Assembly: GCA_037718865.1 (NCBI GenBank)
Contig: JBBJMP010000027.1
Coordinates: 13,167 to 77,166 of the forward strand
Reading direction: 5' to 3'
Origin: JADCRZ01 sp037718865
Lineage (GTDB): Bacteria > Bacteroidota > Bacteroidia > Chitinophagales > Chitinophagaceae
Length of the DNA: 64,000 nucleotides
Positions 26,207 through 35,943 of the stretch are shown piece after piece. Under the pieces are notes generated by a model. That model ran no database searches and was not told the origin of the DNA. It was given only the letters and a program-made list of their open reading frames with translations. Each line of letters begins with the position of its first letter. Position 1 is the first letter of the stretch. The position numbers and the translations under genes are program-made.

Positions 26207-27654
26207 TAAAAAAATATAAAACAGCCTATAATCATTTGAAAGCATTTGAAAAAGATGAGAAGTATAAAGTGACATATGAAACCATCAACCTTGATTTCTT
26301 TTATAAATACACCACTTACCTTCGCAAAAAATACAGTCTCTCTCAAAATACCATTGCAAGAGACATCAAAACAATAAAAGTTTTTATGGGCGAAGCTGTT
26401 GACCTGGGGGAAACTACAAACTTTCAATTTAAGCATAAAAAGTTCTCAGTCAGCCAGACGGAAACTGACTCGATCTACCTTGATGAAAACGAAATTTTTA
26501 AATTCTATAGTTTTGATTTACATAAAAATAAACGTTTAGAGCAAGTCAGAGACTTATTCGTTTTTGGCTGTTTTGTAGGTCTGCGGTTTTCTGATTATAG
26601 CAATATCAAACCCGAAAATATCGTAAATATTGAAGAAGACAGCTTCATAAAAATAAAAACTCAAAAAACGGGTGAACTTGTTATCATTCCCTGCAATCCT
26701 GTTGTATTGGAAATATTTAAAAAATATGACCATAATATCAACAAGCTACCAAAAGCTCCAAGCAACCAGAAGTTTAATAATTACATTAAAGAAGCAGCCA
26801 TGCTAGCAGGGTTAAACGAAAAAGGCCGTTTAACAACACAGCCTGAGAAAGCTCTTTGGGAATGCATTTCGAGCCATACGGCGAGAAGGTCAATGGCTAC
26901 AAACTACTATCTTCAGGGTTTCCCAACCTATGACTTAATGAAAATTACGGGGCATAAGACTGAATCAGCATTTTTAAAGTACATTAAAATTACCAAGCTG
27001 GATACGGCCAAAAGGTTGAGCGCACATATCAAGAAGAACTGGAGCGGCAAGCTGCTGAAGGTGGCGAGTTAATTAATATTAAGAATATATGATGCATACG
27101 TTAGTTGGTCTTGCTGAAGATAACAGTTTTTATAATGAGCTTCTGTCGAAGTATAATCAAAAGAAGAATATTATCGAAAAGTATGGCAATGTGATTGAAT
27201 TCTTAGATGAGGAGTTATTAAGAACAAAAAAAGACTTTATAGAACCGATGAAAATTACCACAAATGGGACTATACTAGCAAGTTTTAGCTACGGTAAGTA
27301 TGCAAAAATGGCATATGACTGGATTTCAGCTGGCCTTGACTGGCCTCTAGACTCTATAGTTAATAATGCATTAAAAGAATACAAAATTGCCTTCAAAGAA
27401 ATTAACATCAATGAAGTCGAATTTTCAGAAAATATAATCGCTAATCTTACAAAAGGTGTAGCATACTTTCTTTATAAGAGATTTCTTGAAGGAGAGAAGC
27501 AGCAACTATTGGAAGTTCAAATTAATTCAATTGAATTTGATAATATTCCTCAGAGATTACTCCTCGTATATAAATTAGGTGTAATTGATCATCTTGTTGA
27601 TGACCTCAACATTAACGTTAGTAGTGGTAAAATGCAAAAATTACTAGTGTTAAG

Positions 27655-28320
27655 TTAATCCTGAATTGACGGATATAGCTTTTTAAGTTTTACCCTTGCT
27701 TCTTTATTTGTAAACTGCCAATTTATTTTACTGTTCTTATTATTCCTATTGGTTTGCCATGCTTTAACTTCGTCCTTAATTTTCTTCATAGTGGATATAT
27801 GCCTGTTGAGGCATTGCCCATTTAAGACGTGTAATTCTATTTCGGTCATATTTAACCAACTGCCATGTTTAGGGGTATATACAAATTCAAATCTATCCCA
27901 AAGCCTTTTTGCTTCTGCCGGCTCAAAGGTTTCATAAAATGCTGATGCACTGTGAGTCTTAAAATTATCCATTACCAATGTTATTCTTTTAGCTCCCGGG
28001 TATTCCTTATCTGCAATCCATTTAATGAATGCTGCCCAATCTTTTTTTGTCTTAAATTCTGTAACCTCCACAATTCGTTTTCCTTTCAAGGGCTCATTAG
28101 CCATAAATATATTTACCACTCCATTTCTTACATACTCATAATCCACTCTTGCATCCTGACCTGGCCTCATTTTAGTTGATGGCCGCAGTTCTTCTATTAA
28201 CTGCTTTGGCGATTCATCCATGCAAACTACCGGATAATCAGCATCATAGGGCCTTTTATATACATCCAACACTAATTCCATATTTGCCACAAACTCACTG
28301 TTGCGCTGAGGTGGTATCAC
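27655..28320 (-). CDS. IS630 transposase, DDE part (second frame)
   Basis: A 221-codon frame holding the catalytic domain: VVCMDESPKQL (first Asp), LVMDNFKTH (second Asp) and GSWLNMTEIE (Glu). It is expected to be made as a fusion with the upstream HTH part by -1 slippage. The nominal first codon is a GTG in the middle of the natural fusion. Confidence 0.9.
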   Translation of the reverse strand: MIPPQRNSEFVANMELVLDVYKRPYDADYPVVCMDESPKQLIEELRPSTKMRPGQDARVDYEYVRNGVVNIFMANEPLKGKRIVEVTEFKTKKDWAAFIKWIADKEYPGAKRITLVMDNFKTHSASAFYETFEPAEAKRLWDRFEFVYTPKHGSWLNMTEIELHVLNGQCLNRHISTMKKIKDEVKAWQTNRNNKNSKINWQFTNKEARVKLKKLYPSIQD

Positions 28321-28328
28321 CCATCCCT

Positions 28329-28787
28329 TTACTTTCCAAGGCTTAAGTTCGTTTTTTTTAGTACGTTTCTTACCGTTACATGCGTAATGCTTTCAACATA
28401 CTTTAATTCTACCATCTTGTCAGCTAATAATCTCAATGACCATTTAGCAAAGCCCTTAGGTGGTTCACTGCAACATAGGGTTATAAGCTTCGCCTCAGTA
28501 TCCCCGTCCATTTTCTTTTCATATACACGCGACGTAGGTCGCCTTTCTAATACTGCCTCAAATCCTTCTTCCAAAAACTTTTTCTTAACCCTATCTATCG
28601 TTCGCATTCCTACTTTCAGCACCTTACTTATTTGCTCATTGGTTACTTTTTCAGAATACTTTCCTTCATCACAATTTAAAAGTATGTAAGCAACGCGGAA
28701 AGTTTGAGAAGTATGTGAACCCTTATTAATTATAGCCATTAATTCTTCTACTTCGGCTTTGGTTAATTTAATAGTATAACGTATCAT
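28329..28787 (-). CDS. IS630 transposase, HTH part (first frame)
   Basis: A 152-residue N-terminal part with two HTH motifs (TNEQISKVLKVGMRTIDRVKK and a second near the end). It ends in VLKKTNLSLGK just after an A8 run. A -1 shift on that run continues as NELKPWKVKGW into the DDE frame. Confidence 0.9.
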   Translation of the reverse strand: MIRYTIKLTKAEVEELMAIINKGSHTSQTFRVAYILLNCDEGKYSEKVTNEQISKVLKVGMRTIDRVKKKFLEEGFEAVLERRPTSRVYEKKMDGDTEAKLITLCCSEPPKGFAKWSLRLLADKMVELKYVESITHVTVRNVLKKTNLSLGK

Positions 28788-29133
28788 TTGTAAAGTGTTT
28801 TACAAATATACTAAATTAATACGTCATATTACATTTAACTTACACTAGGTTATATTCTTAATATTGAACCAGAAAGTGTTGCAAAACCTCTAAGGTTTAT
28901 TCAACGGTCAGCTAATGAAAAAAGAAAGGATAGTAACAATCCACATAGGAAAGCAAATTATGATAAGCTCATTCAAATTTGTTCGGATTTAAAATTAGAT
29001 GCTTTAGTGATTGATCTAATAAGAGACAGAAATGCACTGGAAGATTAAATGAATCAAAAATTCGGCTATTCCCCCACCTTTTCCCGAATTCTAATTTTGC
29101 AACTTGCATCCATTATAACAAACACGGACCGTT

Positions 29134-29451
29134 ATGGATGCAAAAGTAATTCCCACTCACAATTATCTTCCTATCGCTACTCTTGACTTTGTAAAAAGTG
29201 AGATTAGAGATGAAATTCGAAATTCCATCAGAGCCGAACTATTGAGCAAACTCAAAGAGGAGTTAGAAGAAAAGCTATTATCCCCGTCAGAGACCTGCAA
29301 ATTATTTCAGCCAAATATTTCAAAAGTTACCCTTCATAAGTGGACCAGGGAAGGGCGCATCCAAGAACATCGGATCGGAGGCCGTGTTTACTATAAATAT
29401 TCGGAGGTCATGAATTCACTGCAGACTTTAAAAAAGTATTCAAAGTCTTAA
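29134..29451 (+). CDS. Excisionase-like HTH DNA-binding protein
   Basis: A 105-residue protein with a charged coiled-coil-like N-terminus (residues 20-48) and a MerR/HTH_17-type winged helix at 50-95 (LSPSETCKLF, then VTLHKWTREGRI and IGGRVYYKYSEV). Proteins like this act as excisionases or regulators in Bacteroidota mobile elements. It stands before the primase/helicase genes. Confidence 0.75.
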   Translation: MDAKVIPTHNYLPIATLDFVKSEIRDEIRNSIRAELLSKLKEELEEKLLSPSETCKLFQPNISKVTLHKWTREGRIQEHRIGGRVYYKYSEVMNSLQTLKKYSKS

Positions 29452-29459
29452 AAAGAAAA

Positions 29460-29482
29460 TGGACCGGAGGGAAGCCGGTCCA
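29460..29482 (+). terminator. Hairpin, possible terminator or attenuator
   Basis: An 8-bp perfect stem TGGACCGG/CCGGTCCA with a 7-nt loop. No U-tract follows, so it may be an mRNA element and not a terminator. It lies between the HTH gene and the primase gene. Confidence 0.4.
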
Positions 29483-29525
29483 AGTCAAATAATATTTGAT
29501 AACCGACTGCGCAAAGTTAAGGAAA

Positions 29526-30884
29526 ATGGAGATGCAGGAGAAAAGGATGGAAGGTGGATCAAGGATAGGTAATGAGTGCCATGAGCCGACTCCATTTCCA
29601 AAACCCGATCACGTCGACATTGAACAAACCCTCTTAGACTTACAAGGTGAAGGAATTTGGGGTTTCCCAATAACCAGATTTACCGACGGTAAAATAAGCC
29701 ATCCAGATACCTATACCGATTATAAAAACAATCCTACATCACCCGTTCTTAAATATTACATATTTCGATATAAATCCGCGAACGGCATTGCTGTTATTGC
29801 CGGCGTGAACAGTTTGTGCTGTATTGACTTTGACCTGAAGAACACTACTGATAAAGATTTGTTTGAACGCTGGAAGGCATTAATAGATCCTGAAATTTTA
29901 GAAAGATGTTATATCGAAAAAACACGCAGCGGCGGTTATCATGTTTTCTTTTTTTGTGATGGCTTCCAATATGACGCCCTGCCTGCCGCAAACGAAGAAG
30001 GACGAGCGGTTATTGAATTCTTCTACAAGCAGAATAAAATAATCTATACTTTCCCGACACCTGGTTATACTGAGGAAAGAAATTCGCTTTATGATACGGG
30101 GAGACTGACAAGGCAGGAAGCTCTTATTCTCCTACAAACCGCAGAACTGTTTAACTGCTACAAGGGGAAAAAAGCCAGTTACACCCCAGGTAGCTTTAAA
30201 AAACTCGAATATCCCAAAGACAAGAAGAATCTTTTTCAAGACTTCGATTACCATGTAGATAGCAATGAACTAATGCATTGGTTTTCAAAACAGACGCGGT
30301 GGAAGTATGAATTCAATGAACGAAGAAATGAATATGAGCTATGGCATCCGCATACCAGCGTTAAAGCCCGTAGCGCTGTTTATTTTACCAAGTCAAACAG
30401 GATGATAGTATTTTCAGAAAGTCAAAAACTATTTCCTTCGTGGTCAGCTTACGACGAGAAAAACCCTACTCCTTACATAATCACTCCCACACATATTTTA
30501 TACAGCTTGGCAGATCAGGACTTTGCAGAAGTTGAACGGCTGATACCATCACTTATGCCGCCAAAGCTATCTTTCAAAGTTAAAAAATGGCTGTTGTCTT
30601 ACATAGAAAAAGATTACATCAAGTCTACAGCATACAAGTTGGGGCAAAAGAAGATATGCGGTAGCTCGAACTATATAATAAAAGTGGATTCGTACCTGCT
30701 TGTTTACCTGATGCACCTGATAGATCCGGAATATACCTGGACTTGCGAAGGATACTACGACGAATATTTTTCAAACGATGAATGCAAGGATGTAATACCG
30801 CCCAATACTTTAGTTAGTCATGCTTTCGGGCATAGTTTGTTTGTATATAAGGATTTCCGTTACCCAATAACTTTTGACGCATGA
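29526..30884 (+). CDS. PrimPol-type DNA primase/polymerase
   Basis: A 452-residue protein from the ATG at 29526. The residues before this ATG start from TTG and are less likely. An archaeo-eukaryotic primase-like core spans about residues 30-220, with the metal motif CIDFDLKN and the nucleotide motif SGGYHVFF. The C-terminal half is unassigned. Such primases start replication of plasmids and phages. The last 4 bp overlap the next gene (ATGA), so it forms a primase-helicase pair. Confidence 0.78.
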   Translation: MEMQEKRMEGGSRIGNECHEPTPFPKPDHVDIEQTLLDLQGEGIWGFPITRFTDGKISHPDTYTDYKNNPTSPVLKYYIFRYKSANGIAVIAGVNSLCCIDFDLKNTTDKDLFERWKALIDPEILERCYIEKTRSGGYHVFFFCDGFQYDALPAANEEGRAVIEFFYKQNKIIYTFPTPGYTEERNSLYDTGRLTRQEALILLQTAELFNCYKGKKASYTPGSFKKLEYPKDKKNLFQDFDYHVDSNELMHWFSKQTRWKYEFNERRNEYELWHPHTSVKARSAVYFTKSNRMIVFSESQKLFPSWSAYDEKNPTPYIITPTHILYSLADQDFAEVERLIPSLMPPKLSFKVKKWLLSYIEKDYIKSTAYKLGQKKICGSSNYIIKVDSYLLVYLMHLIDPEYTWTCEGYYDEYFSNDECKDVIPPNTLVSHAFGHSLFVYKDFRYPITFDA

Positions 30885-32227
30885 TATCTGTGGCAGATCG
30901 GTTAAAAAACAAAAATCAGTTTCCTTTTGAGGTATTTCCGAAGGGGATCGGAGATAGCATGTTAGGATTGTCAGAACAGACCAATATACCCGCGGATTAT
31001 CTAGGAGTGTGCGCCTTACATGCAGTGGCAGCCCTATCCGGAAATATTTATATTGGAAAAATAAATGGAGGTGTTAAACCTATTATTTATGCAATGCTTA
31101 TTGGCCCATCAGGAGTGGGAAAGTCTCCAGCATACAAATATATATGCGGTAGTATTATTGATTCTTTGCGGAGTTCCCTTGCTGATAAATATAAAGCGGA
31201 TTACGCTGCCTGGAAAGAGAGAAAAAAATCTGCTAAGGATGCTAAACAAGAATTTAATGAGCCTCCACCTCAAAAGGTAATACGAATGATTGAAGATGGC
31301 ACGGAAGAAGCGATAAGCAAACATGCAGAGTCTTCGCCTGCCGGATTTGGAGTTTACTACGATGAAGGAGGTAGAATGTTCGGGTCTGCCTCACAATATA
31401 AAAGAGATAATTCCTCTGTGAACTTTTGGAATGAGTTGTTTAACGGTAATTCTTATGAAATTGTTAGGGTTGACAGCGAAAAAGATCGTTTTATTGAGAA
31501 CCCTGCGATTAGTGTTTTGATCGGCATGCAAAAGGAGAGACTATCAAAATATTTTACCGAGGACGTACTTCATAGTGGACTTGCCTACCGCTTTTTGATG
31601 TGCCAGGCCGAGTTTAAACCTATAAATGAATTGGTAGATTATTTCGATAATAAGAAAAAAACGCTTTGTGATGAATGGCAAGATATCATAAAAAGTTTGT
31701 TTAATAAGGGCCTTCGAATAATAAAGGACAAAGAACCAATACTGGTTGAATTTACCCAGGATGCAAAGATGAAGTATAATGATGTTATGGGAGAAATTGC
31801 AAATGCTCAAAATATTTTAATTAAAGGGCTTAAAAGGGAAGATGACAATATCTCTCTTGTGGCGGCTGGAGCAAAATTACAAGCATACGTGGCACGTCTC
31901 GCATTAGTTCTTTCTATCATTGATGACCACACTGGTCCGGCAATAACAGTGAAAAATGTGGAGGATGCCTCTACCCTGTACAAGTATTTCAAGCGCAATT
32001 CAGATAAGATACTGCTAGGGCTTAGCTCAACCGCAAAAACCGGTTTGACGGAATTTGAAACAGAATTACTTGAAAAATTGCCAGATAACCAATTTACCGC
32101 AAAGCAGGCCGAAGAAACTTCTTTAGCGCTGAATTTAGGGAGGAAGTTTTTCCAAGTTAGTCTTCACAGGAAATATAAAGCTGGTTTCATAAAAATAATC
32201 AGTAAAGGTTTGTATGAAAAATGTTAA
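30881..32227 (+). CDS. DUF3987-type helicase-like ATPase
   Basis: A 448-residue protein with a Walker A motif in LIGPSGVGKSPAYKYI at about residue 67-82 and a Walker B-like YYDEGGRMFG near 155. This is the arrangement of DUF3987 proteins, which pair with PrimPol primases in mobile elements. It overlaps the primase by 4 bp. Confidence 0.75.
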   Translation: MISVADRLKNKNQFPFEVFPKGIGDSMLGLSEQTNIPADYLGVCALHAVAALSGNIYIGKINGGVKPIIYAMLIGPSGVGKSPAYKYICGSIIDSLRSSLADKYKADYAAWKERKKSAKDAKQEFNEPPPQKVIRMIEDGTEEAISKHAESSPAGFGVYYDEGGRMFGSASQYKRDNSSVNFWNELFNGNSYEIVRVDSEKDRFIENPAISVLIGMQKERLSKYFTEDVLHSGLAYRFLMCQAEFKPINELVDYFDNKKKTLCDEWQDIIKSLFNKGLRIIKDKEPILVEFTQDAKMKYNDVMGEIANAQNILIKGLKREDDNISLVAAGAKLQAYVARLALVLSIIDDHTGPAITVKNVEDASTLYKYFKRNSDKILLGLSSTAKTGLTEFETELLEKLPDNQFTAKQAEETSLALNLGRKFFQVSLHRKYKAGFIKIISKGLYEKC

Positions 32228-32510
32228 GTGGTTTCAAGGTTTCAAAAGGTTTCAAAGCCTGAAACCGAGTGTAAATCAAGCCTGTAAAGAGTTTCAGAGC
32301 TTGGTTTCAAGGTTTCAAGCATCTAGATATATATTTTTATATACTCTTATTATTCTTATTGATTCTTATACTCTTTTCTCAGAAATTTTGAAACCTTGAA
32401 ACCAAGCCGGGTTTTTGAACATAATACTTTGATTATGAATCAATTATGTTGGTTTAAATACGCGAAACCAAATGAAACTATTAATAACACTGAAACCACA
32501 CACTAAATAA
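32228..32510. repeat. Iteron-like GTTTCA repeats, candidate origin
   Basis: Noncoding 280-bp stretch right after the primase-helicase pair. It holds about eleven GTTTCA hexamers in both orientations, several as GGTTTCAAGGTTTCAA. A perfect 20-bp inverted repeat (32299-32318 and 32388-32407) flanks a 69-bp AT-rich segment. Direct and inverted iterons around AT-rich DNA next to replication genes are typical of replication origins. No origin-binding protein has been identified. Confidence 0.55.
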
Positions 32511-32522
32511 AGAAACGTGCGC

Positions 32523-33029
32523 ATGAAACAAGATTGGAAATTCATAATGAAGCAACTAAAACTGCAACATTTAAAAGCCACGGCTCCCGGTTTCTTTGAA
32601 GCGTCCGGCGGGTATGGCATGGGCATCAAGAAATACGATGACCGCACCGCAAATGGCTTAACCAGGTGCATCATAGACTTTTTGACTTTCAAAGGTCACT
32701 ATGCGAACCGAATTTTAACTCAAGGTCAGGCCCGGTTTCATGACATCAAGCGATTCAACATCTTCAGTGAAAATCGGGAAACGGTTTCCAACACGGTCAC
32801 GTGGACGAAAGGAACTACGAGGCGTGGTTCGCCTGATTTAACAGCAATCATATGTGGCGTATCAGTAAACATAGAGGTTAAGATCGGTAAGGATAAGATG
32901 AGTCCGGAACAAGAAAGGGAACGTTCAGCAATTCAGAAGGCAGGCGGCTTAAATTTCATAGCACATGACATGCCGTCTTTCATCGATTTCTATAATTCAA
33001 TTATTTGTCAAAATGAAAAACAAGCATAG
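32523..33029 (+). CDS. VRR-NUC/PD-(D/E)XK-like nuclease
   Basis: A 168-residue protein. The core is RRGSPDLTAII followed by VNIEVKIGKDKMSPEQ and ERSAIQKAGG, the layout of VRR-NUC-like nucleases (GxPD ... ExK ... Q). A GTG at 32517 is an alternative start. It overlaps the terminase small subunit gene by 17 bp and belongs to the phage-like module. Confidence 0.72.
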   Translation: MKQDWKFIMKQLKLQHLKATAPGFFEASGGYGMGIKKYDDRTANGLTRCIIDFLTFKGHYANRILTQGQARFHDIKRFNIFSENRETVSNTVTWTKGTTRRGSPDLTAIICGVSVNIEVKIGKDKMSPEQERERSAIQKAGGLNFIAHDMPSFIDFYNSIICQNEKQA

Positions 33030-33525
33030 CATGGCAGCACCAGCGGGGAATCAATTCTGGAAAAGTCGCTCAAAGCATGGAAGGGATAAGACATTTTTAT
33101 TACCCGAGGATGTGGAAGAGGCAGCTTTTGAATATTTTGAATGGTGCGACAGTAATCCATGGTTTAAACATGAAGCAGTTAAAGGAGGAGACTTAGCCGG
33201 ACAAACAATTGCTGTACCTACAGCAAGGCCATACACTCAAAAGGGGTTACAAATATTCATTGGGATTGACGAAAATACATGGTCAAGGATGGGCAAGGAT
33301 GATGCATACAAAGATTTTTGGGCAATCGTAGAGTTGATTAACCAAATCATATTTACCCAAAAGTTCGAAGGGGCTGCTGTAGGTGTATTCAACGCAAATA
33401 TAATTGCCAGAGAACTAGGGCTTGCAGATAACACCAATAGCAAAAACACTAACTATAATCACAGCGTCTTATTAACTAAAGATGAGATGCGGGAAATAAC
33501 AGATGCCCTCAATAACTCAATATGA
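33013..33525 (+). CDS. Phage terminase small subunit-like protein
   Basis: A 170-residue protein from the ATG at 33013. The sequence (FLLPEDVEEAAFEYFEWCD, then GLQIFIGIDENTWSRM and NANIIARELGL) resembles the small terminase/packaging proteins of Bacteroidota phages, with an HTH-like N-terminal part. It overlaps the large subunit gene by 23 bp, a typical packaging pair. Confidence 0.75.
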   Translation: MKNKHSMAAPAGNQFWKSRSKHGRDKTFLLPEDVEEAAFEYFEWCDSNPWFKHEAVKGGDLAGQTIAVPTARPYTQKGLQIFIGIDENTWSRMGKDDAYKDFWAIVELINQIIFTQKFEGAAVGVFNANIIARELGLADNTNSKNTNYNHSVLLTKDEMREITDALNNSI

Positions 33526-34984
33526 TCAAGGCAAGGTCTTGAAAATGGCAAAGTACCACTGCCTTAATTCTTTACTTTTTTTTACCCGTTATTTTTTCAA
33601 GATACGGCTGAACAAAAGGTTTGTAGTAGGCGAACACCATCAAATTATTTCTAATACTCTTGAGAAGGTCATTAGGGGCCAATTGCTGCGCGTGATCTTT
33701 CATGTGGCACCTAGGTATGGAAAAACGGAATTAGCGGTAAAAAGCCTTATTGCGCATGGCTTAGCGCTCAATCCTTCGGCTAAATTCATTCATCTGTCGT
33801 ACTCCGATGACCTGGCACTGGATAACAGCGAGCAAATTAAAGAGATCGTACAGAGTGAAGAGTACCAACAAATGTTCCCGGATGTACAGATCAAACAGGG
33901 AACAGACAGTAAGAAAAAATGGTATACAGACGAAGGCGGCGGAGTATATGCAACAAGTGCCAGTGGTCAGGTAACGGGATTTGGCGCAGGAACGATTGAG
34001 GATGAAGAAAACGATTTAAAAGAGTTTCTGGATGACATTGAAGCAAAGGAAGTATTTGGCGGAGCTATAATCATTGATGACCCTATAAAGCCTGATGATG
34101 CGGATAGCGATACATTGAGGGAAAAGGTCAATAACCGGTTTGATAGTACAATAAGGAACCGTGTTAATAGTCGCAAAACGCCGATCGTTATCATCATGCA
34201 GAAGCTACACGAAAATGACCTTAGCGGTTACCTGCAGGGAAATGAACCGGACGCCTGGCATGTGGTCAATATACCTGTAATTAAGCCGGATGGCACAGCC
34301 TTATGGCCTTATAAGCATACCATTGAAGAACTGAGGGCATTGCAAAAAGCTAATGAAAAGGTATTTGATTGCCAGTACTTGCAAGATCCATCCACCAAGG
34401 CGGGTAAGCTGTTTCCAAAAACGGAACTTAGCTTTTACAATCCAGAAATGGTTGACGTTGAAAAGTTAGCCGAATACAGGATTGGGGCAATTGATCCGGC
34501 TGAGGAAGGTTCCGACGACTTGAGTTTCCCAATAGGATATTTAGTAGAAGATAAACTATATGTGGTTGACTGGATTTACAATCAGAATGGGACAAACATA
34601 AACGAGCCTGCCTGCATTGAAAAGATCATTAACTACAAACTGAATAATGTAGTTATTGAGAGCAATTCAGCCTGGGTTCACTTTACTCGTGCGGTGCGAG
34701 CAAGCGTTAATGAGCGTTATGAAGATTGTGAGATCAGGGCAGTTAGTAACAGGACTAATAAAGCTACCAGGATATGGGCGCAGTCAGCATTTATAAAGAT
34801 CAATTTCATTTTCAGGTCTGACTATCACGATCATCCTGAGTATGAAAGGGCGATGAAAAACTTATTGTACTATAATAAATCGCAGGAGGGTGCTAGTAAA
34901 AACAAACATGAAGATGCCCCAGATTCTTTAGCTGAATTAGCAAACTGGCTTAGGCAAAACATGAGCCATTTATGGAAAAATTAG
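33503..34984 (+). CDS. Phage terminase large subunit
   Basis: A 493-residue packaging motor. The ATPase has FHVAPRYGKTELAV (Walker A-like), and AIIIDDPIKPDDA (Walker B). The C-terminal RNase H-like nuclease begins IGAIDPAEEGSDD. It fits the Terminase_6 family. No portal, protease or capsid gene follows: the next DNA is an IS66 remnant on the other strand. Confidence 0.9.
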   Translation: MPSITQYDQGKVLKMAKYHCLNSLLFFTRYFFKIRLNKRFVVGEHHQIISNTLEKVIRGQLLRVIFHVAPRYGKTELAVKSLIAHGLALNPSAKFIHLSYSDDLALDNSEQIKEIVQSEEYQQMFPDVQIKQGTDSKKKWYTDEGGGVYATSASGQVTGFGAGTIEDEENDLKEFLDDIEAKEVFGGAIIIDDPIKPDDADSDTLREKVNNRFDSTIRNRVNSRKTPIVIIMQKLHENDLSGYLQGNEPDAWHVVNIPVIKPDGTALWPYKHTIEELRALQKANEKVFDCQYLQDPSTKAGKLFPKTELSFYNPEMVDVEKLAEYRIGAIDPAEEGSDDLSFPIGYLVEDKLYVVDWIYNQNGTNINEPACIEKIINYKLNNVVIESNSAWVHFTRAVRASVNERYEDCEIRAVSNRTNKATRIWAQSAFIKINFIFRSDYHDHPEYERAMKNLLYYNKSQEGASKNKHEDAPDSLAELANWLRQNMSHLWKN

Positions 34985-35044
34985 ATATGAGAATATGCGT
35001 AAACACCCGAGCCAGAGACGTATTGTTTTATTAGGAAAATTATC

Positions 35045-35337
35045 TTATTGCATCGCTGTTTGTTGGTTTGTTGAGGCGATGTTTGCGAGCTGGCTTTTTT
35101 TCCAGTTGTGTGGAAGTAGCTCGCTGATTTTGTTGATGGGATGATCATTAATTTTTTCAATCACATCTTTGAGCCACTCGTAAGGATTTACATTATTCAT
35201 TTTGCAGGTGCCGATAAGGCTATAGATGATGGCTATGCGCTGTGCTCCTTTTTCGCTTCCCGCAAACAAAAAGTTTTTCCTCCCGAGGGCGACTGGTCTG
35301 AGGCTGTTTTCTACGGCATGCTGAGAGAAAAAGAATA
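35045..35337 (-). pseudogene. IS66 transposase C-terminal remnant
   Basis: The frame reads RKNFLFAGSEKGAQRIAI followed by TCKMNNVNPYEWLKDV and SELLPHNWK, the C-terminus of IS66-family transposases. All upstream parts are missing. Confidence 0.85.
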
Positions 35338-35340
35338 AAA

Positions 35341-35598
35341 ATTCTATTCTCAGAGATCGTTTACATAGAAAGTCAGCGTGAGTATATCAAGATCGTTACT
35401 ACAAAAAGAGAATACGTTTCAAAAATGAGTACGCATGAGATAGAAGACCTCTTACCTACAAACCTTTTCAAACGAATTCACCGGTCATACGTCGTTTCAA
35501 TTAGTAAGATTGAGTCATACACAGCCGAAATGGTAGAGGTTAATGGAGTATCTATTCCCATTGGCAGGGGCTATAAAGATGTTATAGAAGATTTGTAG
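35341..35598 (+). pseudogene. LytTR response-regulator remnant
   Basis: An 86-codon open frame without a start reads IVYIESQREYIKIVT, LFKRIHRSYVVSISKI and IPIGRGYKDVIEDL, which is a LytTR DNA-binding domain. The receiver domain and start are absent, and the fragment begins where the IS66 remnant ends. Confidence 0.75.
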
Positions 35599-35704
35599 CT
35601 GCCATTTTGAACTCTCATTCTTTCTCCTAAAAAAAAGAGTTTGATTAGACGGGATGGGAAATAATTTCATGGCGTTACTGAATTTAGAGTGACCTTCATA
35701 TTTT

Positions 35705-35932
35705 TTAATGATGAAGAAAGCCGGCGGTAGTATTCGGAACCCTTTCAGAAATACCGGTCTTTTGCCTAAGTTTAATTAGCCATTTTTTCCCGTCTATACC
35801 AATCTTGATATGATCGGTAGTCAGATTTAACACATCAATATAAGCGAACCCAGTATAACAACTGAAAAGAAACATATCCCGGACGATTGAAAGGCGATTG
35901 ATTGCGATATCTTTTTTAAGTTTTAAAAAAAA
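35705..35932 (-). pseudogene. Tyrosine integrase fragment
   Basis: The minus-strand frame reads RDMFLFSCYTGFAYIDV, TDHIKIGIDGKKW and RQKTGISERVPN, the first catalytic half of a Bacteroidota integrase. It has neither the HxxR nor the Tyr region. Confidence 0.7.
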
Positions 35933-35943
35933 GGGAGGCTGGG

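Larger units (their letters stand above)
24800..27072 (+). pseudogene. Tyrosine integrase split by IS1595 copy 2
   Basis: Removing the IS and one TSD copy joins 24800-25219 to 26215-27072 in frame and gives a 425-residue tyrosine recombinase. The Arm-type N-terminus has MGSVNFYLKKREKVSKKS, then a SAM-like core-binding part, and the catalytic part has VGLRFSDY (Arg), KTQKTGE (Lys), SHTARRS (HxxR) and GHKTESAFLKY (His and Tyr). The gene was intact before the insertion. It is the probable integrase of the element next to the tRNA fragment and is now inactive. Confidence 0.93.
27647..28845 (-). mobile_element. IS630-family element A
   Basis: A 1199-bp element flanked by duplicated TA (27645-27646 and 28846-28847). 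The ends are imperfect inverted repeats beginning GTGTTAAGTTAA on the left and GTGTAAGTTAAA on the right. It has two overlapping transposase frames joined by an A8 slippery run. Confidence 0.9.
27089..29048 (+). pseudogene. Unknown gene split by an IS630 element
   Basis: The parts 27089-27646 and 28848-29048 join in frame across the IS630 insertion (MQKLL|GYILNIEPES) to give 252 codons ending in RNALED. The predicted protein is soluble and helical. It follows the integrase by 16 bp, so it was likely co-transcribed with it. No family recognised. The present upstream part ends within the IS. Confidence 0.8.
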
